18,891 nt of DNA from Dethiobacter sp. (lineage in GTDB: Bacteria; Bacillota_D; Dethiobacteria; Dethiobacterales; Dethiobacteraceae), in contig JAGXSQ010000043.1 of assembly GCA_018333395.1 (NCBI GenBank), forward strand, positions 1-18,891, given 5' to 3'. This document shows positions 1 through 7,916 of the stretch, piece after piece. Position 1 is the stretch's first letter; every line of letters begins with the position of its first letter. The notes below the pieces were generated by a model. The model was given only the letters and a program-made list of their open reading frames with translations, searched no databases and was not told the origin of the DNA. The position numbers and the translations under genes were made by a program.

Positions 1-1203
1 ATGGCAAAGCAAAAGTTTGAGAGGACTAAACCCCACGTTAACGTCGGTACGATTGGTCACGTTGACCACGGCAAGACAACGCTGACAGCGGCTATTACTT
101 CCTGTCTGGCTCAGTCAGGGTTAGCCAAGAAGACGGCCTACGATGAGATTGACAAGGCTCCCGAAGAGAAGGAGCGCGGTATTACTATTTCTACGGCGCA
201 TGTGGAGTACGAGACTCCCAAGCGCCACTATGCGCATGTAGACTGCCCAGGGCATGCCGACTACATTAAGAACATGATTACCGGCGCCGCGCAGATGGAC
301 GGGGCGATTTTGGTTGTTTCGGCTGCTGACGGCCCCATGCCGCAGACCCGGGAGCATATTTTGCTAGCGCGCCAGGTAGGCGTGCCGCACATCGTTGTCT
401 ACATGAACAAGGCCGATATGGTTGATGACCCGGAGTTGCTGGAGCTTGTGGAACTGGAAGTGCGGGATCTCTTAAACGCCTATGAATTTCCCGGAGATGA
501 CACTCCTGTAGTCATTGGTTCGGCGCTTAAGGCTCTGGAGCACGGCTGCGGCAGCCGGGAATGCGAATCTTGCAAGTCGATCTGGGAGTTGATGGATGCG
601 GTAGACGAATACATCCCGACTCCGGAACGTGACCGTGACAAGCCGTTTTTGATGCCTGTAGAAGACGTTTTCACCATTACCGGCCGCGGCACGGTAGCCA
701 CTGGTCGGGTAGAGCGCGGAGTCGTCAAAGTGCAGGAAGAAGTCGAGATTGTCGGTTTTGCCGAGAAGCCACGCAAGACGGTTGTGACTGGCGTAGAGAT
801 GTTCCGCAAGATTCTGGATCAGGCGGAAGCCGGGGACAACATTGGCGTGCTGTTGCGGGGCGTTGACCGGGAGTCGATTGAGCGCGGGCAGGTGTTGGCC
901 AAACCCGGCAGTATCAAACCGCACACCACGTTTATGGCGGAGGTTTATGTGCTGAAGAAAGAAGAAGGCGGCCGTCACACCCCGTTTTTCAACGGGTACC
1001 GCCCGCAGTTTTACTTCCGTACTACCGACGTGACTGGAGTTATCACCTTGCCGGAAGGCGTGGAAATGGTTATGCCGGGCGACAATGTGCAGATGAAACT
1101 GGAGCTGATTACCCCCATTGCCACCGAAGAGGGCCTGCGTTTCGCGATCCGCGAGGGCGGTCGTACCGTGGGCGCCGGCGTGGTTACCTCGATTATCGAG
1201 TAG
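1..1203 (+). CDS. tuf: Elongation factor Tu (EF-Tu)
   Basis: EF-Tu is the cytosolic GTPase that carries aminoacyl-tRNA to the ribosomal A site. The 400-residue protein has all GTPase motifs: the P-loop GHVDHGKT (19-26), the switch I RGITI with Thr62, the switch II DCPGH (81-85, His85 being the catalytic histidine), NKAD (136-139) and SAL (174-176). Beta-barrel domains II and III follow from about residue 210, and the length is normal for the family. An insertion at about 181-193 contains His181, Cys183, Cys188 and Cys191, where the E. coli protein as I recall it has no such cluster. The ATG is the first base of the window, so no ribosome binding site or promoter can be seen. In Firmicutes rpsL-rpsG-fusA normally lie just upstream. 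The gene ends 61 nt before rpsJ. Identity is certain. Confidence 0.99.
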   Translation: MAKQKFERTKPHVNVGTIGHVDHGKTTLTAAITSCLAQSGLAKKTAYDEIDKAPEEKERGITISTAHVEYETPKRHYAHVDCPGHADYIKNMITGAAQMDGAILVVSAADGPMPQTREHILLARQVGVPHIVVYMNKADMVDDPELLELVELEVRDLLNAYEFPGDDTPVVIGSALKALEHGCGSRECESCKSIWELMDAVDEYIPTPERDRDKPFLMPVEDVFTITGRGTVATGRVERGVVKVQEEVEIVGFAEKPRKTVVTGVEMFRKILDQAEAGDNIGVLLRGVDRESIERGQVLAKPGSIKPHTTFMAEVYVLKKEEGGRHTPFFNGYRPQFYFRTTDVTGVITLPEGVEMVMPGDNVQMKLELITPIATEEGLRFAIREGGRTVGAGVVTSIIE

Positions 1204-1211
1204 GGTTGTTA

Positions 1212-1249
1212 CCGGCAATACATTGCTGGCAGTGAGCTTAATTGCCAGC
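1212..1249 (+). promoter_or_regulatory. Mutually exclusive hairpins between tuf and rpsJ
   Basis: Two inverted repeats share an arm. Hairpin A pairs CCGGCAA (1212-1218) with TTGCTGG (1223-1229) around the loop TACA, with one G-U pair. Hairpin B pairs GCTGGCA (1225-1231) with TGCCAGC (1243-1249), extendable by two inner pairs. Only one can form at a time. No T-run follows, so this is not an ordinary terminator. The rpsJ SD starts 2 nt after hairpin B. A role in attenuation, mRNA processing or rpsJ translation is inference. Confidence 0.4.
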
Positions 1250-1264
1250 CGAGGAGGGAGAATA

Positions 1265-1573
1265 ATGGCCAAACAAAAGATTCGTATCCGTCTGAAGGCG
1301 TTTGACCACCAGCTTCTGGACCAATCATCGAGCAAAATTGTGGAGACGGCCAAAAGGACCGGAGCTGCAGTTTCCGGCCCCATTCCGCTGCCGACGGAGA
1401 AGAGCATCTATACCGTGATCAGAGCGCCCCACAAGTACAAGGACTCCCGCGAGCAGTTTGAAATGCGTACTCACAAGCGCTTGATTGATATCCTTGAGCC
1501 GACGCCAAAGACGATTGACGCGCTGATGCGCCTTGATCTGCCAGCCGGAGTGGATATTGAAATCAAACTGTAG
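1265..1573 (+). CDS. rpsJ: 30S ribosomal protein S10
   Basis: S10 is a small-subunit head protein; in the family it also acts as NusE in transcription antitermination. The predicted protein is 102 residues, the standard length, and starts [20 protein letters not shown]. The conserved segment RTHKRLIDI lies about two thirds along. The ATG at 1265 is chosen because GGAGGGAG lies 5 nt upstream and the protein then matches S10 end to end. The reading frame stays open back into tuf, but that extension does not resemble S10. This is the first gene of the S10 block and is followed by an unusually long 90-nt gap before rplC. Confidence 0.98.
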   Translation: MAKQKIRIRLKAFDHQLLDQSSSKIVETAKRTGAAVSGPIPLPTEKSIYTVIRAPHKYKDSREQFEMRTHKRLIDILEPTPKTIDALMRLDLPAGVDIEIKL

Positions 1574-1577
1574 CAAC

Positions 1578-1637
1578 ACAGAAGTAGGAAGCCAGAGTAC
1601 AGGCCTCTTGTCCGGCACTCAGACTTCTGATATCTGA
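1578..1637 (+). repeat. Degenerate inverted heptamer repeat in the rpsJ-rplC gap
   Basis: The 90-nt gap holds tandem heptamers close to NCAGAAG: ACAGAAG, TAGGAAG, CCAGAGT and ACAGGCC (1578-1605). They are followed by units in the opposite orientation: ACTCAGA, CTTCTGA and TATCTGA (1617-1637). CAGAAGT (1579-1585) and ACTTCTG (1623-1629) are perfect inverted copies and could close a hairpin. The pattern is visible but degenerate. Whether it is a dispersed extragenic repeat or an mRNA leader structure cannot be told from one copy. Confidence 0.4.
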
Positions 1638-1663
1638 CTCACCAGTTGGAGGAGGTGCTAAAT

Positions 1664-2296
1664 GTGCAAAAAGCCGTTTTAGGGAAAAAAGTTGGTATGA
1701 CACAGATTTTCGATGAGGTCGGTAAGATCATCCCTGTAACTGTGATTGAGGCTGGTCCTTGCATCGTGGTACAGAAAAAGACCCTCGGCGTGGATGGCTA
1801 CGAGGCTATTCAGTTGGGGTTTGGTATGACTAAAGAGCATAAAATCGGCAAGCCCCGGGCCGGCCACTTCAAAAAAGCAGGAGTAACTCCTAAAAAGTAT
1901 CTCCGCGAGCTGCGCCTGGATGATGTTGCTCCCTACAGCGTGGGACAGGAACTGAAGGCCGATGTTTTTGCGGCGGGAGAATTTGTTGATGTGACTTCTA
2001 TCTCGCGTGGCAAAGGCTTTGCCGGCGCTATCAAGCGTCATGGGCAGGCTCGTGGACCCATGTCTCACGGCTCCGGCTATCACCGTGGAGCTGGCTCAAT
2101 GGGTGACATCAGCCCGGCCCGCGTCTTCAAAAATCAGACGTTGCCCGGCCGCATGGGAGGGGAAAAAGTGACTGTGCAAAACTTGCGGGTGATTAAAGTA
2201 GACCCCGACCGCAACTTACTGCTGGTGCGCGGCGCTGTACCAGGAGCGCGTGGCGCGCTGGTGACCGTTAAAAACGCGGTTAAATTACCAAAATAG
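1664..2296 (+). CDS. rplC: 50S ribosomal protein L3
   Basis: L3 is an early-assembly 23S rRNA binding protein whose extended loop reaches the peptidyl transferase centre. From a GTG start at 1664 the protein has 210 residues, a normal bacterial length. It begins [18 protein letters not shown], the typical L3 N-terminus. The glycine- and basic-rich loop with [14 protein letters not shown] is at about residues 134-147, followed by the conserved KVTVQNL (168-174). The SD GGAGGAGGTG (1648-1657) sits 6 nt before the GTG. An in-frame TTG at 1646 overlaps that SD, and an ATG at 1662 is out of frame, so both are rejected as starts. The next gene, rplD, begins 37 nt downstream. Confidence 0.97.
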   Translation: MQKAVLGKKVGMTQIFDEVGKIIPVTVIEAGPCIVVQKKTLGVDGYEAIQLGFGMTKEHKIGKPRAGHFKKAGVTPKKYLRELRLDDVAPYSVGQELKADVFAAGEFVDVTSISRGKGFAGAIKRHGQARGPMSHGSGYHRGAGSMGDISPARVFKNQTLPGRMGGEKVTVQNLRVIKVDPDRNLLLVRGAVPGARGALVTVKNAVKLPK

Positions 2297-2333
2297 AAGT
2301 GGTAAGATTTCTCCGGCAAGAAGGAGGATTAAG

Positions 2334-2957
2334 ATGCCAAAAGTAGCCTTGTATAGTACCACCGGCGAGCAGGTCGGGGAAATGTTGCTGGCCGACTCGG
2401 TTTTCGCCGTGGAAGTAAATGAAGCGGCTATGCACCAGGCCGTGTTGACCTACCTGGCCAACAGGCGCCTTGGGACTGCGGCGACTAAGACGCGTACTGA
2501 AGTGCGCGGTGGAGGACGTAAACCCTGGAAGCAAAAGGGGACGGGGCGCGCGCGTCACGGCTCCATTCGTTCGCCAATTTGGAAAGGCGGTGGCGTGGTC
2601 TTTGGCCCCCACCCCCGTAGCTACAGAATGTCTTTGCCGAAAAAAGTTAGGCGTCTGGCGCTAAAATCGGCCCTAACCTGCAAAATCAACAGCGGGGAGC
2701 TGATCGTGCTGGATAGTTTGGCCATGGAGGCTCCCAAAACGAGAGAAATGGCCGGCGTATTCAAAAACCTGAAGACGGGGCGTAAGGTACTGCTCGTGCT
2801 TGACACTCCTCAGGAGAACATTATCAAATCAGTCCGCAACATCCCCGGAGTGAAAACGCTAAATGCCTGGCAGCTCAATGTCTATGACATTTTGAACAGT
2901 GAAAACATGGTCCTAACAAAAGATGCTGTCGCCCGGGTGGAGGAGGTATTTGCCTGA
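2334..2957 (+). CDS. rplD: 50S ribosomal protein L4
   Basis: L4 (L4/L1e family) is a primary 23S rRNA binder lining the exit tunnel; in E. coli it represses its own S10 operon. The 207-residue protein has the usual N-terminal domain, then the long arginine/glycine-rich tunnel loop at about 45-95 (with [19 protein letters not shown]), then the C-terminal alpha/beta domain. The SD AAGGAGGA lies just upstream of the ATG. The TGA stop overlaps the ATG of rplW by one base, indicating translational coupling. No E. coli-like S10 leader is recognisable upstream in this window. Confidence 0.98.
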   Translation: MPKVALYSTTGEQVGEMLLADSVFAVEVNEAAMHQAVLTYLANRRLGTAATKTRTEVRGGGRKPWKQKGTGRARHGSIRSPIWKGGGVVFGPHPRSYRMSLPKKVRRLALKSALTCKINSGELIVLDSLAMEAPKTREMAGVFKNLKTGRKVLLVLDTPQENIIKSVRNIPGVKTLNAWQLNVYDILNSENMVLTKDAVARVEEVFA

Positions 2958-3247
2958 TGCGTGATGCCCGTGATATTATCAAAAAACCTTTGATTACTGA
3001 GAAGGCCACCAGAATGATGGAAGATAGAAAATATGTTTTTCGTGTGGATATCAGAGCCAACAAGGTGGAAATCAAAAGGGCTGTGGAAGAGATTTTTAAG
3101 GTTAAAGTTCAGACGGTCAACACGATCCGTGTGATGGGCAAGACTAAAAAAGTGGGTGTGCATATCGGACGCCGGGCCCACTGGAAGAAGGCCATAGTTA
3201 CACTGGCCGAAGGTAGCAAGCCGATTGAAATCTTTGAGGGCTTATAG
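2957..3247 (+). CDS. rplW: 50S ribosomal protein L23
   Basis: L23 sits at the tunnel exit and is the docking site for trigger factor and the signal recognition particle. The 96-residue protein has the family N-terminus, with [15 protein letters not shown] near residue 7, followed by the beta-alpha core and the basic hairpin that contacts 23S rRNA. The start ATG overlaps the rplD stop as TGATG. Its SD, GGAGGAGG, lies inside the 3' end of rplD. The gene is followed 20 nt later by rplB. Confidence 0.97.
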   Translation: MRDARDIIKKPLITEKATRMMEDRKYVFRVDIRANKVEIKRAVEEIFKVKVQTVNTIRVMGKTKKVGVHIGRRAHWKKAIVTLAEGSKPIEIFEGL

Positions 3248-3267
3248 CCCAGGAAGGAGGGAGAAAC

Positions 3268-4098
3268 ATGGCCTTAAAAAAGTTTGTTCCCACTTCGCCA
3301 GGACGTCGTTTTATGACCGTCAGCACTTTTGCTGATCTGACCACTGCCGAGCCTGAAAAATCGCTGCTTGAGCCGCTAAAAAGAAAGGCTGGCCGCAACG
3401 CACTTGGGCGCATAACAGTCCGTCACCAAGGCGGAGGCCACAAGCGCAACTACCGTATTATTGACTTCAAGCGCAATAAAGACGGTATCCCGGCCAAAGT
3501 GGCGACCATTGAGTATGACCCCAACCGTTCGGCAAACATTGCTCTGTTGCATTACGCTGACGGTGAAAAGCGATACATCCTGGCTCCTGTAGGGCTTTCC
3601 CAGGGAACGGAGGTAATCTCCGGAGCTGATGCCGACATCAAGCCGGGCAATACCCTGCCGCTCAAAAACATTCCGGTTGGCACGGTGCTGCACAACGTGG
3701 AGCTAAAATCAGGTCGGGGGGGGCAACTGGTCCGTTCTGCTGGTGCTGCCGCACAGTTGATGGCCAAGGAAGGCAAGTCTGCTCATGTGCGTCTGCCATC
3801 AGGCGAGGTGCGCCTTATTTCTCAGGAGTGCAGGGCCACTATTGGCCAGGTCGGCAACCTGGAGCATGAGAACATCTCTATCGGCAAGGCCGGCCGTTCT
3901 CGCTGGTTGGGGAAGCGCCCTACCGTCCGAGGTGTAGTAATGAATCCGGTAGACCACCCGCATGGCGGTGGTGAGGGCAAGGCTCCGATAGGACGTAAGA
4001 GCCCCGTTACACCTTGGGGAAAACCGACACTGGGGTATAAGACACGCAAAAAGAATAAAAAATCTGATCAGTATATAGTTAAGCGCCGGAGCAAGTAG
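3268..4098 (+). CDS. rplB: 50S ribosomal protein L2
   Basis: L2 binds 23S rRNA, helps join the subunits and is needed for peptidyl transferase activity. The 276-residue length is standard. The RNA-binding OB-fold and SH3-like domains are intact, and the signature [13 protein letters not shown] occupies about 226-238, including the conserved His230 and His232. The tail is strongly basic. The SD AGGAAGGAGGGAG precedes the ATG. A run of eight G bases (3716-3723) encodes Arg-Gly-Gly at about 150-152; the frame is intact through it. The gap to rpsS is 23 nt. Confidence 0.99.
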   Translation: MALKKFVPTSPGRRFMTVSTFADLTTAEPEKSLLEPLKRKAGRNALGRITVRHQGGGHKRNYRIIDFKRNKDGIPAKVATIEYDPNRSANIALLHYADGEKRYILAPVGLSQGTEVISGADADIKPGNTLPLKNIPVGTVLHNVELKSGRGGQLVRSAGAAAQLMAKEGKSAHVRLPSGEVRLISQECRATIGQVGNLEHENISIGKAGRSRWLGKRPTVRGVVMNPVDHPHGGGEGKAPIGRKSPVTPWGKPTLGYKTRKKNKKSDQYIVKRRSK

Positions 4099-4121
4099 GT
4101 GCAGGAAGGAGGTCGCCAAGT

Positions 4122-4406
4122 ATGTCCAGGTCAATGAAGAAGGGACCGTATATTGAGGCTAAGCTGCTACAAAAAATCAAGCAGATGAACGCTAAGAGAG
4201 AAAAAAAGGTGATCAAAACTTGGTCGCGCCGTTCGACCATCTTTCCGGAGATGGTTGGTCACACCTTGGCTGTCCACGATGGGAGAAAGCACGTGCCTGT
4301 CTATATTACGGAGGACATGGTCGGACACAGACTCGGCGAGTTTGCCCCGACCCGCACCTTCCGTGGGCACGGTGCCCACACGGAACGGTCCTCAGCGCTG
4401 AAATAA
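4122..4406 (+). CDS. rpsS: 30S ribosomal protein S19
   Basis: S19 is a head protein that pairs with S13 and contacts bridges to the large subunit and the A-site tRNA. The 94-residue protein begins [16 protein letters not shown]. It contains the conserved [12 protein letters not shown] and [16 protein letters not shown] segments expected for the family. The SD GGAAGGAGGTC is 7-8 nt upstream of the ATG. Length and sequence are ordinary, and rplV follows after 13 nt. Confidence 0.98.
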   Translation: MSRSMKKGPYIEAKLLQKIKQMNAKREKKVIKTWSRRSTIFPEMVGHTLAVHDGRKHVPVYITEDMVGHRLGEFAPTRTFRGHGAHTERSSALK

Positions 4407-4419
4407 GGGAGGGAAAGGC

Positions 4420-4758
4420 GTGGAAGCAAGAGCCGTTGCCAAATACATCCGGATGTCGCCGCGTAAGGCTCGCCTAGTCATGGACCAGATACGCGGGAAA
4501 GATGCGCGTGAAGCACTGGCGATCCTAAAGTATGTTCCCAACCGGCCGGCAGAGCCTATTTATAAGGTGCTGCACTCGGCCATGGCCAATGCTGAAAACA
4601 ATTTCGAGATGATTCGTGACAAACTCTATGTGTGGCAGGCTTTCATCGATCAGGGGCCGCCACTGAAGAGATTCCGTCCCCGGGCGCGGGGGATGGCCAG
4701 CCGGATCCGCAGACCGACCAGCCATATTACCATCATTCTTAAGCAGAGGGAGGGATAA
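4420..4758 (+). CDS. rplV: 50S ribosomal protein L22
   Basis: L22 spans the large subunit and its beta-hairpin lines the narrow part of the exit tunnel beside L4. The 112-residue protein has the family opening EARAVAKYIRMSPRKARLV and the hairpin region KRFRPRARGMASRIRRPTSH at about 85-104. Translation starts at a GTG (4420) with SD GGGAGGG upstream. The hairpin is full length, with none of the deletions known from macrolide-resistant mutants. rpsC begins 3 nt after the stop, so coupling is likely. Confidence 0.97.
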   Translation: MEARAVAKYIRMSPRKARLVMDQIRGKDAREALAILKYVPNRPAEPIYKVLHSAMANAENNFEMIRDKLYVWQAFIDQGPPLKRFRPRARGMASRIRRPTSHITIILKQREG

Positions 4759-4761
4759 GCG

Positions 4762-5442
4762 GTGGGTCAGAAAGTTAGTCCGATTGGCTTTAGGATTGGC
4801 ATCATCCGTGGGTGGGATGCCAAATGGTATGCCGGCAGGAATTATACCGACCTGTTGCATGAAGATCTTCAGATCCGTAAAATGATTGCGAAGCAGTTGC
4901 CAGTAGCCGGCGTTTCACGAGTGGAAATTGAGCGGGTGGCTAACCGTGTCCGCATTTCTATCCATACCGCCAAACCCGGAGTGGTGATTGGTAAGGGTGG
5001 TGCCGGTGTAGATGATTTGCGCCGCAAACTGGAGAAGTTGACGGGCAAGCAGGTACACATTAACATTATGGAGATTAAAACGCCCGAGTTGGATGCTTAT
5101 TTGGTGGCCGAGAGCATTGGCGCACAGCTTGCGAAACGAGTCACCTTCCGCCGCGCTATGAAGCAGTCTGTTTTGCGTACGATGCGTAGCGGGGCGAGGG
5201 GTGTTAAGGTAATGGTCAGCGGTCGCCTTGGCGGCGCTGAGATTGCTCGTACGGAGGCCTACCACGAAGGTACTGTACCCCTGCAAACATTGCGTGCGGA
5301 TATCGACTACGGATTTGCCGAAGCTCACACCACTTATGGTCGCATTGGGGTGAAGGTCTGGATTTACAAAGGAGAGATTCTCCCGTCCAGGCAGAAGAAC
5401 AAAGGGGGAGGGAGCGGGGATGCTCGTCCCGAAAAGAGTTAA
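4762..5442 (+). CDS. rpsC: 30S ribosomal protein S3
   Basis: S3 forms part of the mRNA entry channel, with helicase activity attributed to S3/S4/S5. The 226-residue protein has the N-terminal [10 protein letters not shown], a type II KH domain with the GKGG loop at 77-80, and the C-terminal S3 domain from about 120. The GTG start at 4762 has its SD inside the 3' end of rplV. The last 23 nt overlap rplP in another frame, and the tail ([15 protein letters not shown]) is low-complexity and probably disordered. Its purine-rich bases also form the rplP ribosome binding site. Confidence 0.98.
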   Translation: MGQKVSPIGFRIGIIRGWDAKWYAGRNYTDLLHEDLQIRKMIAKQLPVAGVSRVEIERVANRVRISIHTAKPGVVIGKGGAGVDDLRRKLEKLTGKQVHINIMEIKTPELDAYLVAESIGAQLAKRVTFRRAMKQSVLRTMRSGARGVKVMVSGRLGGAEIARTEAYHEGTVPLQTLRADIDYGFAEAHTTYGRIGVKVWIYKGEILPSRQKNKGGGSGDARPEKS

Positions 5443-5854
5443 ATTCCGCCGGCAACACCGCGGTCGCATGAAGGGCAGCGCACAGGCCGGTAGCAGCATT
5501 GCTTTCGGTGAATATGGGCTGCAAGCGCTGGAGCCTGCCTGGATAACCAGCCAGCAGATAGAGGCTGCCCGTATTGCGATGACCCGCTTTATCAAGCGCG
5601 GCGGGAAAGTTTGGATCAAGATCTTCCCTGATAAGCCGGTAACGGCCAAGCCTGCGGAAACGAGGATGGGAAGCGGCAAAGGTGCTCCGGAACATTGGGT
5701 TGCCGTGGTGAAGCCGGGCCGAATTCTTTTTGAATTAGCCGGCGTTCCTGAAGAAGTGGCCAGGGAGGCCATGCGTCTTGCCTCGCATAAATTGCCTATC
5801 AGAACCAAGTTCCTAAAGCGCGAGGAAGCGGGTGATGATGTCCATGAAAGCTAA
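5420..5854 (+). CDS. rplP: 50S ribosomal protein L16
   Basis: L16 binds near the A-site tRNA elbow and is a late-assembly protein. The 144-residue protein begins [19 protein letters not shown], and the conserved [18 protein letters not shown] segment is at about residues 84-101. The ATG at 5420 lies inside rpsC (23-nt overlap) behind GGGGGAGGGAG. The 3' end in turn overlaps rpmC. The nested overlaps rpsC/rplP/rpmC suggest coupled translation of these three. Confidence 0.97.
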   Translation: MLVPKRVKFRRQHRGRMKGSAQAGSSIAFGEYGLQALEPAWITSQQIEAARIAMTRFIKRGGKVWIKIFPDKPVTAKPAETRMGSGKGAPEHWVAVVKPGRILFELAGVPEEVAREAMRLASHKLPIRTKFLKREEAGDDVHES

Positions 5855-6041
5855 GGAATTGAGGGATTACAGTGAGCCAGAGTTGGATGGCAGGTTGTCT
5901 GAGCTGAAAGAGGAGCTCTTTAATCTACGCTTTCAAATGGTGACAGGTCATCTGGACAACCCGATGAGAATCAGAGAGGTTCGCAAGGACATTGCCCGGG
6001 TAAAAACAATTAAGCGAGAACGTGAATTAAGACAGACCTGA
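5835..6041 (+). CDS. rpmC: 50S ribosomal protein L29
   Basis: L29 is a small two-helix protein near the tunnel exit beside L23. The core [20 protein letters not shown] and the second helix with [18 protein letters not shown] are typical. Four in-frame starts lie close together: GTG 5832, ATG 5835, ATG 5838 and ATG 5844. I chose 5835 (68 residues) because GAGG at 5822-5825 is 9 nt upstream. ATG 5844 gives the canonical MKAKEL start but is far from that SD. The gene overlaps the end of rplP by 20 nt. Its TGA stop lies inside a 9-bp hairpin (6031-6054). Confidence 0.93.
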   Translation: MMSMKAKELRDYSEPELDGRLSELKEELFNLRFQMVTGHLDNPMRIREVRKDIARVKTIKRERELRQT

Positions 6042-6054
6042 ACACAGGTCCGTC
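6031..6054 (+). promoter_or_regulatory. Hairpin over the rpmC stop codon
   Basis: GACCTG (6035-6040) pairs perfectly with CAGGTC (6045-6050) around an AACA tetraloop. After an A-C mismatch, GAC (6031-6033) pairs with GTC (6052-6054), giving 9 bp. The rpmC TGA (6039-6041) is inside it, and the rpsQ SD AGGAGG starts at 6061. There is no T-run, so it is not a rho-independent terminator. A role in coupling rpmC to rpsQ or in mRNA processing is inference. Confidence 0.45.
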
Positions 6055-6075
6055 AGCTAAAGGAGGCAAAAGCGC

Positions 6076-6333
6076 ATGGAGCGCAGTAAACGCAAAGTGC
6101 GGGTCGGCCATGTAGTCAGTGACAGGATGGATAAAACGGCAGTTGTGAAGGTGGAGCGCCTGACGCGCCATCCTCTTTACGGTAAAACCATCATGGTTTC
6201 GCAGAAATACAAGGTGCATGACCCAGAGAACGCCTGCCGCATCGGTGACAGAGTTAGGATTATGGAAACGAGGCCGCTTAGCAAGGAAAAAAGATGGCGT
6301 CTGGTGGAAATTATCGAAAAGTCTCAGCTCTGA
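6076..6333 (+). CDS. rpsQ: 30S ribosomal protein S17
   Basis: S17 is a primary 16S rRNA binder with an OB fold, needed early in 30S assembly. The 85-residue protein contains the family segment [19 protein letters not shown] and, later, [20 protein letters not shown]. The SD AGGAGG (6061-6066) is 9 nt before the ATG. It is the last gene of the S10 block and is separated from rplN by 71 nt, one of the longer gaps here, in which I see no terminator or clear promoter. Confidence 0.98.
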   Translation: MERSKRKVRVGHVVSDRMDKTAVVKVERLTRHPLYGKTIMVSQKYKVHDPENACRIGDRVRIMETRPLSKEKRWRLVEIIEKSQL

Positions 6334-6404
6334 TTTATGGCGGCCAACTTTAAGCTACTGTAACTGGCAATTTTCTTAACTCCCAGGAGGGAAGGAGGGC
6401 AACC

Positions 6405-6773
6405 ATGATCCAGACCCAAACATACCTAAATGTGGCGGACAATTCCGGTGCCAAAAAAATCATGTGCATTCGCGTCCTTGGGGGCTCTACCCGAAAAACG
6501 GCCAACATTGGCGATATTATCGTTGCTTCTGTCAAAGAAGCGTCGCCTGGCGGTGTGGTCAGAAAGGGTGACGTCATTAAGGCGGTCATCGTCCGCACAT
6601 GTCAGGGAATCCGGCGTAATGACGGCTCCTACATTAAATTTGACGAGAACGCGGCCGTTTTGATTAACGAGCAGAAGAATCCGCGCGGGACAAGGATTTT
6701 TGGACCGGTAGCCCGCGAGTTGCGGGACAAGGATTTTATGAAAATTATCTCACTGGCACCGGAAGTGATTTGA
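6405..6773 (+). CDS. rplN: 50S ribosomal protein L14
   Basis: L14 lies at the subunit interface next to L3 and L19 and is the target of the silencing factor RsfS. The 122-residue protein starts [18 protein letters not shown] and contains [11 protein letters not shown] and the conserved [16 protein letters not shown] near 86-101. Two GGAGG elements stand in tandem upstream (6386-6390 and 6394-6398); the second is at normal distance from the ATG. It opens the spc block. No promoter match is convincing in the 71-nt gap ahead of it. Confidence 0.98.
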   Translation: MIQTQTYLNVADNSGAKKIMCIRVLGGSTRKTANIGDIIVASVKEASPGGVVRKGDVIKAVIVRTCQGIRRNDGSYIKFDENAAVLINEQKNPRGTRIFGPVARELRDKDFMKIISLAPEVI

Positions 6774-6794
6774 GTCCAAGGGAGGTGCAAAGAT

Positions 6795-7115
6795 TTGATA
6801 AAGCTCCATGTCAGAAAAGGAGACAAGGTGCTTGTCCTGTCCGGAAAGGACAAGGGCAAAAAGGGTAAAGTGCTGGAGGCTTTTCCACGCGAAGGGAAAG
6901 TAGTGGTCGAGGGAGTTCACCTTGTTAAGAGGCATACACGGGCCAAACAGCGGGTACAGGCAGGTATTCACGAACAGGAAGCAGCTCTGCATAGCGCCAA
7001 AGTGATGGTTATCTGCCCCAGTTGCCAGCAGGCTACGCGTATCGCCAAGACGTTCTTACAGGATGGTTCCCGTGCCAGGACTTGTAAGAAGTGTGGCGCG
7101 TCTCTCGACAAGTAA
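6795..7115 (+). CDS. rplX: 50S ribosomal protein L24 with Cys4 tail
   Basis: L24 is an assembly initiator with an N-terminal KOW motif ([18 protein letters not shown], about 9-26). The 106-residue protein starts at TTG 6795 behind GGGAGGTG (6780-6787). No ATG is available nearby and the protein then matches L24 from its first residue. The C-terminal part carries Cys74, Cys77, Cys97 and Cys100 as two CxxC pairs, a zinc-ribbon-like arrangement found in many bacterial L24 proteins. Zinc binding is inferred. The TAA stop lies within a GTAACCG repeat that recurs before rplE. Confidence 0.97.
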   Translation: MIKLHVRKGDKVLVLSGKDKGKKGKVLEAFPREGKVVVEGVHLVKRHTRAKQRVQAGIHEQEAALHSAKVMVICPSCQQATRIAKTFLQDGSRARTCKKCGASLDK

Positions 7116-7148
7116 CCGGAAAGGAGGTAACCGTAAATGCCCCGGTTA
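7112..7148 (+). promoter_or_regulatory. Stem-loop presenting the rplE start codon
   Basis: TAACCG (7128-7133) can pair with CGGTTA (7143-7148), leaving the rplE ATG (7137-7139) in a 9-nt loop. GTAACCG also occurs at 7112-7118, over the rplX stop, and could compete for the same CGGTTA while placing the SD in the loop. In E. coli the S8 repressor site on spc mRNA is at the L5 start. A similar role here is inference from position only; I do not see the S8 binding motif. Confidence 0.4.
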
Positions 7149-7679
7149 AAGGAAAAATATTTTCAGGAAGTACGGCCGTCCTTAGTTGAACGGTTTACGT
7201 ATAGCAATACCCTCCAAGCCCCCCGGCTGGAAAAGGTGGTCATCAATATGGGCGTGGGCGAGGCCAAGGAAAACTCAAAAATTCTCGATGCTGCCCTGAA
7301 AGACCTGTCCCTGATAGCCGGCCAGCGTCCGATTATTACACGGGCCAAAAAATCGGTGGCCAGCTTTAAGATCCGGGAGGGCATGTCGATTGGCTGCAAG
7401 GTCACGCTGCGCGGGGCGCGGATGTACTATTTTCTTGATAAGCTTTTTAATATTGCCCTGCCACGAGTTCGCGACTTCCGCGGCGTTTCACCAAAATCAT
7501 TTGATGGCCGCGGCAACTACACTCTGGGACTGCGGGAGCAGCTAATCTTTCCGGAGATTAATTACGATCAGGTGGAAAAGGTCCGCGGGATGGACATTGT
7601 GATCGTGACTACGGCTAAGAGCGATGAAGAGGCCCGGGAACTGCTGCGGGGTCTTGGCATGCCCTTCCGCCCGGCCTAA
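7137..7679 (+). CDS. rplE: 50S ribosomal protein L5
   Basis: L5 binds 5S rRNA and joins the central protuberance, bridging to S13. The 180-residue protein shows the hallmark segments [14 protein letters not shown] (about 30-43), [20 protein letters not shown] (62-81) and [19 protein letters not shown]. The length is typical of Gram-positive L5. The ATG at 7137 follows AAGGAGG. It sits in the loop of a short stem, with a duplicated GTAACCG upstream. Confidence 0.98.
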   Translation: MPRLKEKYFQEVRPSLVERFTYSNTLQAPRLEKVVINMGVGEAKENSKILDAALKDLSLIAGQRPIITRAKKSVASFKIREGMSIGCKVTLRGARMYYFLDKLFNIALPRVRDFRGVSPKSFDGRGNYTLGLREQLIFPEINYDQVEKVRGMDIVIVTTAKSDEEARELLRGLGMPFRPA

Positions 7680-7700
7680 TCAGTTTAAGGAGGAAAAAGA

Positions 7701-7886
7701 GTGGCCAAAAAGTCCATGATTGCCAAGGCAGAGCGTAATTCGAAATTTGACGTACGTGGCTACCATCGTTGCAAACTGTGTGGCCGTCCCAGGGGCTACC
7801 TGCGCAAGTTTGGAATGTGTCGTTTGTGTTTTCGTAAACTCGCCCACGAGGCGAAGATCCCCGGAGTGAGAAAAGCCAGCTGGTAA
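7701..7886 (+). CDS. rpsZ: 30S ribosomal protein S14, zinc type
   Basis: This is the 61-residue zinc-binding (C+) form of S14, a late-assembly head protein, often also named rpsN. Cys24, Cys27, Cys40 and Cys43 form the CxxC-12-CxxC zinc site. The conserved C-terminus ends RKASW. Translation starts at GTG 7701 with AAGGAGG upstream. The zinc-free long paralog seen in some Firmicutes is not in this window. The TAA stop lies in a stem that reaches the rpsH ribosome binding site. Confidence 0.98.
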   Translation: MAKKSMIAKAERNSKFDVRGYHRCKLCGRPRGYLRKFGMCRLCFRKLAHEAKIPGVRKASW

Positions 7887-7914
7887 CGGGGACCTGAGAG
7901 AAAGGAGGTTATCG
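7881..7914 (+). promoter_or_regulatory. Possible stem touching the rpsH SD
   Basis: GGTAAC (7882-7887), which includes the rpsZ stop TAA, can pair with GTTATC (7908-7913) through one G-U pair. This would tie up the end of the rpsH SD AAAGGAGG (7901-7908). ACCT (7892-7895) could alternatively pair with AGGT (7906-7909). The stems are short. Control of S8 synthesis by this structure is speculation. Confidence 0.25.
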
Positions 7915-7916
7915 CC

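Noticed and set aside
472..1407. Antisense open frame of 311 codons opposite tuf and rpsJ
   Set aside because: It mirrors strongly codon-biased genes, has no recognisable domain and no operon context. A long antisense frame is common opposite tuf.
1608..1636. Possible promoter in the rpsJ-rplC gap: TTGTCC, 17 nt, TATCTG with a TGn extension
   Set aside because: Only 4 of 6 and 3 of 6 consensus matches, and it lies inside the heptamer repeat, so chance is a good explanation.
4915..5808. Antisense open frame of 297 codons opposite rpsC and rplP
   Set aside because: It lies fully over two certain ribosomal genes and shows no protein family features.
6334..6404. Terminator or promoter in the rpsQ-rplN gap, between the S10 and spc blocks
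   Set aside because: Only a 5-bp TTAAG/CTTAA pair with a 20-nt loop and no T-run; no -35/-10 pair. The blocks probably share a transcript.
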